Below the pieces are notes generated by a model. It was not told where the DNA came from and searched no databases. It was given only the letters and a program-made list of their open reading frames with translations. DNA of 64,000 bases, from assembly GCA_964059195.1 (NCBI GenBank), contig CAXKWD010000002.1, positions 166,228,559 to 166,292,558 of the forward strand, in the 5' to 3' direction. Within the stretch, counting starts at the first letter, position 1. Each line of letters begins with the position of its first letter. This DNA is from Ectobius pallidus. Lineage: Eukaryota; Arthropoda; Insecta; Blattodea; Ectobiidae. Both the position numbers and the translations under genes were made by a program. Below are positions 23,492-36,690 of the stretch, one piece after another.

Positions 23492-26400
23492 CTGAGAATC
23501 CCGGGAATGCATGCAGCTTCTATTAAAGCGCAGGATTGTATAAGATTGGAAAAAGAACAGTTTCAACTGCTTTTGCATATAAACTTATGTTTCCTCGGAA
23601 ACACAAGACATTTTTGAGATTATATTGTTAATGTAAAAACAATATTTTTTATTCTTGGAGATGAAAGTCGCGCAGGATTTTAGAAATGTCGAAATAAAAC
23701 CTTTTTATCAGCCTAGTACATAAAAACTCCCAAGAGACGAACGTCATAACATTTCATTGCGAATAAAACCGTGTACATCAACAATAAAAATGTACCATAG
23801 TTTACGAGATAACGGCTGTCGAACCGTTGAAAACGACTCACACGAAAAAAGTCATATCGGCAAAAAAACATCTTTTATAATTCCGCACACTCACAGCATA
23901 AAAGAAACTTTCGGAAATAAAAATAAAATCGACGCTTACGGAAGTTGGTAGGGCTGAGAATCCCGGGAAGGCATGCAGCTTCTATTAAAGAGCAGGATTG
24001 TATAGGAGTGGAAAAAGAACAGTTTCAACTGCTTTTGCATATAAACTTATGTTTCCTCGGAAACGCAAGAAATTTTTGAGATTATATTGCTAATGTAAAA
24101 ACAGTATCTTTTATTCTTGGAGGTGAAAATCGCGCAGGATTTTAGAAAACTCGAAATAAATACGTTTTATCAGCATACTACATAAATCCTCCCAAATGAC
24201 AAAACGCATAACTTTTCATTGCGATAAAAATGTGCCATAGTTTACGAGATAACGGCTGTCGAACCGTTGAAAACGCCTCGCACGAAAAAAGTCATATCGG
24301 CAAAAATAACATCTTTTACAATTCTGCACACTCACAGCATAAAGGAAACTTTCGGAAATAAAAATAAAATTGACGCTTACGAAAGTTGGCATGGCTGAGA
24401 ATCCCGGGAAGGCATGCAGCTTCTATAAAAGCGGAGGATTGTATAAGAGTGGAAAGAGAACAGTTTCAACTGCTTTTGCATATAAACTTATGTTTCCTCG
24501 GAAACACAATACATTTTTGAGATTATATTGTTAATGTAAAAACAATATTTTTTATTCTTGGAGATGAAAATCGCGCAGGATTTTAGAAAAGTCGAAATAA
24601 AACCATTTTATCAGCCTAGTACATAAAAACTCCCAAGAGACGAACGTCATAACATTTCATTGCGAATAAAAGCGTGTACATCAACAATAAAAATGTACCA
24701 TAGTTTACGAGATAACGGCTGTCGAACCGTTGAAAACGACTCATACGAAAAAAGTCATATCGGCAAAAATAACATCTTTTTCAAATCCGCATACTCACAG
24801 CATAAAGAAACTTACGGAAATAAAAATAAAATCGACGCTAACGGAAGTTGGCAGGGCTGAGAATCCCGGGAAGGCATGCAGCTTCTATTAAAGCGCAGGG
24901 TTGTATAAGAGTGGAAAAAGAACAGTTTCAACTACTTATGCATATAAACTTATGTTTCCTCGGAAACACAAGACATTTTTGAGATTATATTGTTAATGTA
25001 AAAACAATATTTTTTATTCTTGGAGATGAAAGTCGCGCAGGATTTTAGAAAAGTCGAAATAAAACCATTTTATCAGCCTAGTACATAAAAACTCCCAAGA
25101 GACGAACGTCATAACATTTCATTGCGAATAAAAGCGTGTACATCAACAATAAAAATGTACCATAGTTTACGAGATAACGGCTGTCGAACCTTTGAAAACG
25201 CCTCACACGAAAAAAGTATTATCGGCAAAAATAACATCTTTCACAATTCCGCACACTCACAGCATAAAAGAAACTTTCGGAAATAAAAATAAAATCGACG
25301 CTTACGGAAGTTTGTAGGGCTGAGAATCCCGGGAAGGTGCAGATTCCATTAAAAGCAGGATTGTATAAGATTGGAAAAAGAACAGTTTCAACTGCTTTTG
25401 CATATAAACTTATGTTTCCTCGGAAACGCAAGAAATTTTTGAGATTATATTGTTAATGTAAAAACAGTATCTTTTATTCTTGGAGATGAAAATCGCGCAG
25501 GATTTTTGAAAACTCGAAATAAAAACGTTTTATCAGCGTACTACATAAATCCTCCCAAATGACAAAAGGCATAACTTTTCTATGCGAATATAACCATGTA
25601 CATCAACAATAAAAATGTACCATAGTTTACGAGATAAAGGCTTTCGAACCGTTGAAAACGCCTCGCACGAAAAAAGTCATATCGGCAAAAATAACATCTT
25701 TTTCAATTCCGCACACTCACGGCATAAAAGAAACTTTCGGAAATAAAAATAAAATCGACGCTTACGAAAGTTGCCATGGCTGAGAATCCCGGGAAGGCAT
25801 GCAGCTTCTATAAAAGCGCAGGATTTTATAACAGTGTAAAAAAACAGTTTCAACTTCCTTTGGCATATAAACTTGTTTCCTCGGAAACACAAGACATTTT
25901 TGAGATTATATTGTTAATGTAAACACAATTTTTTTTATTCTTGGAGATGAAAATCGCGCAGGATTTTACAAAAGTCGAAATAAAACCATTTTATCAGCCT
26001 AGTACATAAAAACTCCCAAGAGACGAACGTCATAACATTTCATTGCGAATAAAACCGTGTACATCAACAATAAAAATGTACCATAGTTTACGAGATAACG
26101 GCTGTCGAACCGTTGAAAACGCCTCGCACGAAAAAAGTCATATCGGCAAAAATAACATCTTTTACAATTCCGCACACTCACAGCATAAAAGAAACTTTCG
26201 GAAATAAAAATAAAATCGACGCTAACGAAAGTTGGCAGGGCTGAGAATCCCGGGAAGGCATGCAGCTTCTATTAAAGGGCAGGATTGTATAAGAGTGGAA
26301 AAAGAACAGTTTCAACTGCTTTTGCATATAAACTTATGTTTCCTCGGAAACACAAGACATTTTTGAGATTATATTGTTAATGTAAAAACAATATTTTTTA

Positions 26401-27624
26401 TTCTTGGACATGAAAATTGCGCATGATTTTAGAAAAGTCGATATAAAACCATTATATCAGCCTAGTACATAAAAACTCCCAAGAGACGAACGTCATAACA
26501 TTTCATTGCGAATAAAAGCGTGTACATCAACAATAAAAATGTACCATAGTTTACGAGATAACGGCTGTCGAACCGTTAAAAACGACTCATACGAAAAAAG
26601 TCATATCGGCAAAAATAACATCTTTTTCAAATCCGCATACTCACAGCATAAAGAAACTTACGGAAATAAAAATAAAATCGACGCTAACGGAAGTTGGCAG
26701 GGCTGAGAATCCCGGGAAGGCATGCAGCTTCTATTAAAGCGCAGGATTGTATAAGAGTGGAAAAGGAACAGTTTCAACTACTTTTGCATATAAACTTATG
26801 TTTCCTCGGAAACACAAGACATTTTTGAGATTATATTGTTAATGTAAACACAATTTTTTTTATTCTTGGAGATGAAAATCGCGCAGGATTTTACAAAAGT
26901 CGAAATAAAACCATTTTATCAGCCTAGTACATAAAAACTCCCAAGAGACGAACGTCATAACATTTCATTGCGTATAAAACCGTGTACATCAACAATAAAA
27001 ATGTACCATAGTTTACAAGATAACGGCTGTCGAACCGTTGAAAACGCCTCGCACGAAAAAAGTTACATCGGCAAAAATAACATCTTTTACATTTTCGCAC
27101 ACTCACAGCATAAAAATACTTTCGGAAATAAAAATAAAATCGACGCTTACGAAAGTTGGCAGGGCTGAGAATCCCGGGAAGGGATGCAGCTTCTATAAAA
27201 GCGGAGGATTGTATAAAAGTAGAAAAAAAAGTTTCAACTGCCTTTGGCATATAAACTTATGTTTCCTCGGAAACACAAGACATTTTTGAGATTATATTGT
27301 TAATGTAAAACAATATTTTTTATTGTTGGAGATGAAAATCGCGCAGGATTTTAGAAAAGTCGAAATAAAACCATTTTATCAGCCTAGTACATAAAAACTC
27401 CAAAGAGACGAACGTCATAACATTTTATTGCGAATAAAAGCGTGTACATCAACAATAAAAATGTACCATAGTTTACGAGATAACGGCTGTCGAACCGTTG
27501 AAAACGACTCACACGAAAAAAGTCATATCGGCAAAAATAACATCTTTTACAATTCCGTATACTCACAGCATAAAAGAAATTTCGGAAATAAAACTAAAAT
27601 CGACGCTAACGGAAGTTGGCAGGG
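23492..27624 (+). repeat. Nine-monomer HOR cassette H3 (4133 bp)
   Basis: Same order and length as H2, which it follows without a spacer. It lacks the H1/H2 bases at offsets 337 and 1082. Private changes seen are CGAACCTTTG near 25190, AGTATTATCGG near 25218, and TTGCCATGGC near 25774. Confidence 0.92.
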
Positions 27625-29010
27625 CTGAGAATCCCGGGAAGGCATGCAGCTGCTATTAAAGCGCAGGATTGTATAAGAGTGGAAAGAGAACAGTTTCAAC
27701 TGCTTTTGCATATAAACTTATGTTTCCTCGGAAACGCAAGAAATTTTTGAGATTATATTGTTAATGTAAAAACAGTATCTTTTATTCTTGGAGATGAAAA
27801 TCGCGCAGGATTTTTGAAAACTCGAAATAAAAACGTTTTATCAGCGTACTACATAAATCCTCCCAAATGACAAAAGGCATAACTTTTCTATGCGAATATA
27901 ACCATGTACATCAACAATAAAAATGTACCATAGTTTACGAGATAAAGGCTTTCGAACCGTTGAAAACGCCTCGCACGAAAAAAGTCATATCGGCAAAAAT
28001 AACATCTTTTTCAATTCCGCACACTCACGGCATAAAAGAAACTTTCGGAAATAAAAATAAAATCGACGCTTACGAAAGTTGGCATGGCTGAGAATCCCGG
28101 GAAGGCATGCAGCTTCTATAAAAGCGCAGGATTTTATAACAGTGTAAAAAAACAGTTTCAACTTCCTTTGGCATATAAACTTGTTTCCTCGGAAACACAA
28201 GACATTTTTGAGATTATATTGTTAATGTAAACACAATTTTTTTTATTCTTGGAGATGAAAATCGCGCAGGATTTTACAAAAGTCGAAATAAAACCATTTT
28301 ATCAGCCTAGTACATAAAAACTCCCAAGAGACGAACGTCATAACATTTCATTGCGAATAAAACCGTGTACATCAACAATAAAAATGTACCATAGTTTACG
28401 AGATAACGGCTGTCGAACCGTTGAAAACGCCTCGCACGAAAAAAGTCATATCGGCAAAAATAACATCTTTTACAATTCTGCACACTCACAGCATAAAAGA
28501 AACTTTCGGAAATAAAAATAAAATCGACGCTTACGGAAGTTGGTAGGGCTGAGAATCCCGGGAAGGCATGCAGCTTCTATTAAAGAGCAGGATTGTATAA
28601 GATTGGAAAAAGAACAGTTTCAACTGCTTTTGCATATAAACTTGTGTTTCCTCGGAAACACTAGACATTTTTGAGATTATATTGTTAATGTAAAAACAAT
28701 ATTTTTTATTCTTGGAGATGAAAGTCGCGCAGGATTTTAGAAAAGTCGAAATAAAACCATTTTATCAGCCTAGTACATAAAAACTCCCAAGAGACGAACG
28801 TCATAACATTTCATTGCGAATAAAAGCGTGTACATCAACAATAAAAATGTACCATAGTTTACGAGATAACGGCTGTCGAACCGTTGAAAACGACTCACAC
28901 GAAAAAAGTCATATCGGCAAAAAAACATCTTTTATAATTCCGCATACTCACAGCATAAAAGAAACTTTCGGAAATAAAAATAAAATCGACGCTAACGGAA
29001 GTTGGCAGGG
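27625..29010 (+). repeat. Three spacer monomers between H3 and H4
   Basis: Starts at 27625 (463 bp, B-type with an A-like left edge), 28088 (461 bp) and 28549 (462 bp). From about 27735 on they match 13488 onward at offset 14247, so they are the same flank that precedes H1. This makes 13841-18896 and 28088-33143 matching blocks of exactly 5056 bp. Confidence 0.82.
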
Positions 29011-32000
29011 CTGAGAATCCCGGGAATGCATGCAGCTTCTATTAAAGCGCAGGATTGTATAAGATTGGAAAAAGAACAGTTTCAACTGCTTTTGCATATA
29101 AACTTATGTTTCCTCGGAAACACAAGACATTTTTGAGATTATATTGTTAATGTAAAAACAATATTTTTTATTCTTGGAGATGAAAGTCGCGCAGGATTTT
29201 AGAAATGTCGAAATAAAACCTTTTTATCAGCCTAGTACATAAAAACTCCCAAGAGACGAACGTCATAACATTTCATTGCGAATAAAACCGTGTACATCAA
29301 CAATAAAAATGTACCATAGTTTACGAGATAACGGCTGTCGAACCGTTGAAAACGACTCACACGAAAAAAGTCATATCGGCAAAAAAACATCTTTTATAAT
29401 TCCGCACACTCACAGCATAAAAGAAACTTTCGGAAATAAAAATAAAATCGACGCTTACGGAAGTTGGTAGGGCTGAGAATCCCGGGAAGGCATGCAGCTT
29501 CTATTAAAGAGCAGGATTGTATAGGAGTGGAAAAAGAACAGTTTCAACTGCTTTTGCATATAAACTTATGTTTCCTCGGAAACGCAAGAAATTTTTGAGA
29601 TTATATTGCTAATGTAAAAACAGTATCTTTTATTCTTGGAGGTGAAAATCGCGCAGGATTTTAGAAAACTCGAAATAAATACGTTTTATCAGCATACTAC
29701 ATAAATCCTCCCAAATGACAAAACGCATAACTTTTCATTGCGATAAAAATGTGCCATAGTTTACGAGATAACGGCTGTCGAACCGTTGAAAACGCCTCGC
29801 ACGAAAAAAGTCATATCGGCAAAAATAACATCTTTTACAATTCTGCACACTCACAGCATAAAGGAAACTTTCGGAAATAAAAATAAAATTGACGCTTACG
29901 AAAGTTGGCATGGCTGAGAATCCCGGGAAGGCATGCAGCTTCTATAAAAGCGGAGGATTGTATAAGAGTGGAAAGAGAACAGTTTCAACTGCTTTTGCAT
30001 ATAAACTTATGTTTCCTCGGAAACACAATACATTTTTGAGATTATATTGTTAATGTAAAAACAATATTTTTTATTCTTGGAGATGAAAATCGCGCAGGAT
30101 TTTAGAAAAGTCGAAATAAAACCATTTTATCAGCCTAGTACATAAAAACTCCCAAGAGACGAACGTCATAACATTTCATTGCGAATAAAAGCGTGTACAT
30201 CAACAATAAAAATGTACCATAGTTTACGAGATAACGGCTGTCGAACCGTTGAAAACGACTCATACGAAAAAAGTCATATCGGCAAAAATAACATCTTTTT
30301 CAAATCCGCATACTCACAGCATAAAGAAACTTACGGAAATAAAAATAAAATCGACGCTAACGGAAGTTGGCAGGGCTGAGAATCCCGGGAAGGCATGCAG
30401 CTTCTATTAAAGCGCAGGGTTGTATAAGAGTGGAAAAAGAACAGTTTCAACTACTTATGCATATAAACTTATGTTTCCTCGGAAACACAAGACATTTTTG
30501 AGATTATATTGTTAATGTAAAAACAATATTTTTTATTCTTGGAGATGAAAGTCGCGCAGGATTTTAGAAAAGTCGAAATAAAACCATTTTATCAGCCTAG
30601 TACATAAAAACTCCCAAGAGACGAACGTCATAACATTTCATTGCGAATAAAAGCGTGTACATCAACAATAAAAATGTACCATAGTTTACGAGATAACGGC
30701 TGTCGAACCGTTGAAAACGCCTCACACGAAAAAAGTAATATCGGCAAAAATAACATCTTTCACAATTCCGCACACTCACAGCATAAAAGAAACTTTCGGA
30801 AATAAAAATAAAATCGACGCTTACGGAAGTTTGTAGGGCTGAGAATCCCGGGAAGGTGCAGATTCCATTAAAAGCAGGATTGTATAAGATTGGAAAAAGA
30901 ACAGTTTCAACTGCTTTTGCATATAAACTTATGTTTCCTCGGAAACGCAAGAAATTTTTGAGATTATATTGTTAATGTAAAAACAGTATCTTTTATTCTT
31001 GGAGATGAAAATCGCGCAGGATTTTTGAAAACTCGAAATAAAAACGTTTTATCAGCGTACTACATAAATCCTCCCAAATGACAAAAGGCATAACTTTTCT
31101 ATGCGAATATAACCATGTACATCAACAATAAAAATGTACCATAGTTTACGAGATAAAGGCTTTCGAACCGTTGAAAACGCCTCGCACGAAAAAAGTCATA
31201 TCGGCAAAAATAACATCTTTTTCAATTCCGCACACTCACGGCATAAAAGAAACTTTCGGAAATAAAAATAAAATCGACGCTTACGAAAGTTGGCATGGCT
31301 GAGAATCCCGGGAAGGCATGCAGCTTCTATAAAAGCGCAGGATTTTATAACAGTGTAAAAAAACAGTTTCAACTTCCTTTGGCATATAAACTTGTTTCCT
31401 CGGAAACACAAGACATTTTTGAGATTATATTGTTAATGTAAACACAATTTTTTTTATTCTTGGAGATGAAAATCGCGCAGGATTTTACAAAAGTCGAAAT
31501 AAAACCATTTTATCAGCCTAGTACATAAAAACTCCCAAGAGACGAACGTCATAACATTTCATTGCGAATAAAACCGTGTACATCAACAATAAAAATGTAC
31601 CATAGTTTACGAGATAACGGCTGTCGAACCGTTGAAAACGCCTCGCACGAAAAAAGTCATATCGGCAAAAATAACATCTTTTACAATTCCGCACACTCAC
31701 AGCATAAAAGAAACTTTCGGAAATAAAAATAAAATCGACGCTAACGAAAGTTGGCAGGGCTGAGAATCCCGGGAAGGCATGCAGCTTCTATTAAAGGGCA
31801 GGATTGTATAAGAGTGGAAAAAGAACAGTTTCAACTGCTTTTGCATATAAACTTATGTTTCCTCGGAAACACAAGACATTTTTGAGATTATATTGTTAAT
31901 GTAAAAACAATATTTTTTATTCTTGGACATGAAAATTGCGCATGATTTTAGAAAAGTCGATATAAAACCATTATATCAGCCTAGTACATAAAAACTCCCA

Positions 32001-33143
32001 AGAGACGAACGTCATAACATTTCATTGCGAATAAAAGCGTGTACATCAACAATAAAAATGTACCATAGTTTACGAGATAACGGCTGTCGAACCGTTAAAA
32101 ACGACTCATACGAAAAAAGTCATATCGGCAAAAATAACATCTTTTTCAAATCCGCATACTCACAGCATAAAGAAACTTACGGAAATAAAAATAAAATCGA
32201 CGCTAACGGAAGTTGGCAGGGCTGAGAATCCCGGGAAGGCATGCAGCTTCTATTAAAGCGCAGGATTGTATAAGAGTGGAAAAGGAACAGTTTCAACTAC
32301 TTTTGCATATAAACTTATGTTTCCTCGGAAACACAAGACATTTTTGAGATTATATTGTTAATGTAAACACAATTTTTTTTATTCTTGGAGATGAAAATCG
32401 CGCAGGATTTTACAAAAGTCGAAATAAAACCATTTTATCAGCCTAGTACATAAAAACTCCCAAGAGACGAACGTCATAACATTTCATTGCGTATAAAACC
32501 GTGTACATCAACAATAAAAATGTACCATAGTTTACAAGATAACGGCTGTCGAACCGTTGAAAACGCCTCGCACGAAAAAAGTTACATCGGCAAAAATAAC
32601 ATCTTTTACATTTTCGCACACTCACAGCATAAAAATACTTTCGGAAATAAAAATAAAATCGACGCTTACGAAAGTTGGCAGGGCTGAGAATCCCGGGAAG
32701 GGATGCAGCATCTATAAAAGCGGAGGATTGTATAAAAGTAGAAAAAAAAGTTTCAACTGCCTTTGGCATATAAACTTATGTTTCCTCGGAAACACAAGAC
32801 ATTTTTGAGATTATATTGTTAATGTAAAACAATATTTTTTATTGTTGGAGATGAAAATCGCGCAGGATTTTAGAAAAGTCGAAATAAAACCATTTTATCA
32901 GCCTAGTACATAAAAACTCCAAAGAGACGAACGTCATAACATTTCATTGCGAATAAAAGCGTGTACATCAACAATAAAAATGTACCATAGTTTACGAGAT
33001 AACGGCTGTCGAACCGTTGAAAACGACTCACACGAAAAAAGTCATATCGGCAAAAATAACATCTTTTACAATTCCGTATACTCACAGCATAAAAGAAATT
33101 TCGGAAATAAAACTAAAATCGACGCTAACGGAAGTTGGCAGGG
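29011..33143 (+). repeat. Nine-monomer HOR cassette H4 (4133 bp)
   Basis: Same order and length as H1-H3. It has the all-H base C in TTGCTAATG (29609) but not the H1/H2 pair. A private change is GCAGCATCTATA near 32708. Its last three monomers are also the start of the block that recurs at 52727. Confidence 0.92.
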
Positions 33144-36100
33144 CTGAGAATCCCGGGAAGGCATGCAGCTGCTATTAAAGCGCAGGATTGTATAAGAGTG
33201 GAAAGAGAACAGTTTCAACTGCTTTTGCATATAAACTTATGTTTCCTCGGAAACACAAGACATTTTTGAGATTATATTGTTAATGTAAAAACAATATTTT
33301 TTATTCTTGGAGATGAAAGTCGCGCAGGATTTTAGAAAAGTCGAAATAAAACCATTTTATCAGCCTAGTACATAAAAACTCCCAAGAGACGAACGTCATA
33401 ACATTTCATTGCGAACAAAACGTTTACATCAACAATAAAAATGTACCATAGTTTACGTTATAACGGCTGTCGAACCGTCTCAAACGCCTCACACGACAAA
33501 AGTCATATCGGCAAAAATAACATCTTTTACAATTCCGTATACTCACACCATAAAAGAAACTTAGGGAAATAAAAATAAAATCGACGCTAACGGAAGTTGG
33601 TAGGGCTGAGAATCCCGGGAATGCATGCAGCTTCTATTAAAGCGCGGTATTGTATAAGAGTGGAAAATGAACAGTTTCAACTGCTTTTGCATATAAACTT
33701 ATATTTCCTCGGAAACGCAATAAATTTTTGAGATTATATTGTTAATGTAAAAACAGTATCTTTTATTCTTGGAGATGAAAATCGCGCAGGAATTTAGAAA
33801 AGTCGAAATAAAACCGTTTTATCAGCATACTACATAAAAACTCTCTAGAGACGAACCTCATAACATTTCATTGCGAATAAAACCGTGTAACATCAACAAT
33901 AAAAATGTACCATAGTTTACGAGATAACGGCTGTCGAACCGTTGAAAACGCCTCGCACGAAAAAAGTCATATTGGCAAAAATAACATCTTTTACAATTCC
34001 GCACACTCACAGCATAAAAGAAACTTTCGGAAATAAAAATAAAATCGACGCTAACGAAAGTTTGCAGGGCTGAGAATCCCGGGAAGGCATGCAGCTTCTA
34101 TTAAAGGGCAGGATTGTATAAGAGTGGAAAAAGAACAGTTTCAACTGCTTTTGCATATAAACTTATGTTTCCTCGGAAACACAAGACATTTTTGAGATTA
34201 TATTGTTAATGTAAAAACAATATTTTTTATTCTTGGACATGAAAATTGCGCATGATTTTAGAAAAGTCGATATAAAACCATTATATCAGCCTAGTACATA
34301 AAAACTCCCAAGAGACGAACGTCATAACATTTCATTGCGAATAAAAGCGTGTACATCAACAATAAAAATGTACCATAGTTTACGAGATAACGGCTGTCGA
34401 ACCGTTAAAAACGACTCATACGAAAAAAGTCATATCGGCAAAAATAACATCTTTTTCAAATCCGCATACTCACAGCATAAAGATACTTACGGAAATAAAA
34501 ATAAAATCGACGCTAACGGAAGTTGGCAGGGCTGAGAATCCCGGGAAGGCATGCAGCTTCTATTAAAGCGCAGGATTGTATAAGAGTGGAAAAGGAACAG
34601 TTTCAACTACTTTTGCATATAAACTTATGTTTCCTCGGAAACACAAGACATTTTTGAGATTATATTGTTAATGTAAACACATTTTTTTTTATTCTTGGAG
34701 ATGAAAATCGCGCAGGATTTTACAAAAGTCGAAATAAAACCATTTTATCAGCCTAGTACATAAAAACTCCCAAGAGACGAACGTCATAACATTTCATTGC
34801 GTATAAAACCGTGTACATCAACAATAAAAATGTACCATAGTTTACAAGATAACGGCTGTCGAACCGTTGAAAACGCCTCGCACGAAAAAAGTTACATCGG
34901 CAAAAATAACATCTTTTACATTTTCGCACACTCACAGCATAAAAAAACTTTCGGAAATAAAAATAAAATCGACGCTAACGGAAGTTGGCAGGGCTGAGAA
35001 TCCCGGGAATGCATGCAGCTTCTATTAAAGCGCAGGATTGTATAAGATTGGAAAAAGAACAGTTTCAACTGCTTTTGCATATAAAGTTATGTTTCCTCGG
35101 AAACACAAGACATTTTTGAGATTATATTGTTAATGTAAAAACAATATTTTTTATTCTTGGAGATGAAAGTCGCGCAGGATTTTAGAAATGTCGAAATAAA
35201 ACCATTTTATCAGCCTAGTACATAAAAACTCCCAAGAGACGAACGTCATAACATTTCATTGCGAATAAAACCGTGTACATCAACAATAAAAATGTGCCAT
35301 AGTTTACGAGATAACGGCTGTCGAACCGTTGAAAACGCCTCGCACGAAAAAAGTCATATCGGCAAAAATAACATCTTTTACAATTCTGCACACTCACAGC
35401 ATAAAGGAAACTTTCGGAAATAAAAATAAAATCGACGCTTACGGAAGTTGGTAGGGCTGAGAATCCCGGGAAGACATGCAGCTTCTATTAAAGAGCAGGA
35501 TTGTATAAGAGTGGAAAAAGAACAGTTTCAACTGCTTTTGCATATAAACTTATGTTTCCTCGGAAACGCAAGAAATTTTTGAGATTATATTGTTAATGTA
35601 AAAACAGTATCTTTTATTCTTGGAGGTGAAAATCGCGCAGGATTTTAGAAAACTCGAAATAAAAACGTTTTATCAGGATACTACATAAATCCTCCCAAAT
35701 GACAAAACGCATAACTTTTCATTGCGAATATAACCATGTACATCAACAATAAAAATGTACCATAGTTTACGAGATAACGGCTGTCGAACCGTTGAAAACG
35801 CCTCGCACGAAAAAAGTCATATAGGCAAAAATAACATCTTTTTCAATTCCGCACACTCACGGCATAAAGGAAACTTTCGGAAATAAAAATAAAATTGACG
35901 CTTACGAAAGTTGGCATGGCTGAGAATCCCGGGAAGGCATGCAGCTTCTATAAAAGCGGAGGATTGTATAAGAGTGGAAAGAGAACAGTTTCAACTGCTT
36001 TTGCATATAAACTTATGTTTCCTCGGAAACACAATACATTTTTGAGATTATATTGTTAATGTAAAAACAATATTTTTTATTCTTGGAGATGAAAATCGCG

Positions 36101-36690
36101 CAGGATTTTAGAAAAGTCGAAATAAAACCATTTTATCAGCCTAGTACATAAAAACTCCCAAGAGACGAACGTCATAACATTTCATTGCGAATAAAAGCGT
36201 GTACATCAACAATAAAAATGTACCATAGTTTACGAGATAACGGCTGTCGAACCGTTGAAAACGACTCATACGAAAAAAGTCATATCGGCAAAAATAACAT
36301 GTTTTTCAAATCCGCATACTCACAGCATAAAGAAACTTACGGAAATAAAAATAAAATCGACGCTAACGGAAGTTGGCAGGGCTGAGAATCCCGGGAAGGC
36401 ATGCAGCTTCTATTAAAGCGCAGGGTTGTATAAGAGTGGAAAAAGAACAGTTTCAACTACTTATGCATATAAACTTATGTTTCCTCGGAAACACAAGACA
36501 TTTTTGAGATTATATTGTTAATGTAAAAACAATATTTTTTATTCTTGGAGATGAAAGTCGCGCAGGATTTTAGAAAAGTCGAAATAAAACCATTTTATCA
36601 GCCTAGTACATAAAAACTCCCAAGAGACGAACGTCATAACATTTCATTGCGAATAAAAGCGTGTACATCAACAATAAAAATGTACCATAG
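31760..36690 (+). repeat. Large HOR block R3, copy 1
   Basis: Recurs at 52727-57658, offset 20967 bp rising to 20968 after the monomer at 33144. Ten complete monomers and part of an eleventh are involved. Rare markers are shared: CACGACAAAAG, GATACTTACGG, ATAAAGTTATGTTTCC, GGAAGACATGCAG and AACATGTTTTTC. The block joins the end of cassette H4 to a d-c-g-e run. Confidence 0.88.
34994..35456 (+). repeat. Hybrid A/deletion-lineage monomer
   Basis: The left half is ordinary A-type (CACAAGACA, CAATATTTTTT, CCTAGTACAT). The right half carries ATGTGCCATAG, ATTCTGCACAC and CATAAAGGAAAC, which are otherwise linked in the 441-bp deletion monomers, but the deletion itself is absent. The same hybrid recurs at 55962-56424 as part of the large duplication. 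It looks like a crossover or gene-conversion product. Confidence 0.7.
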
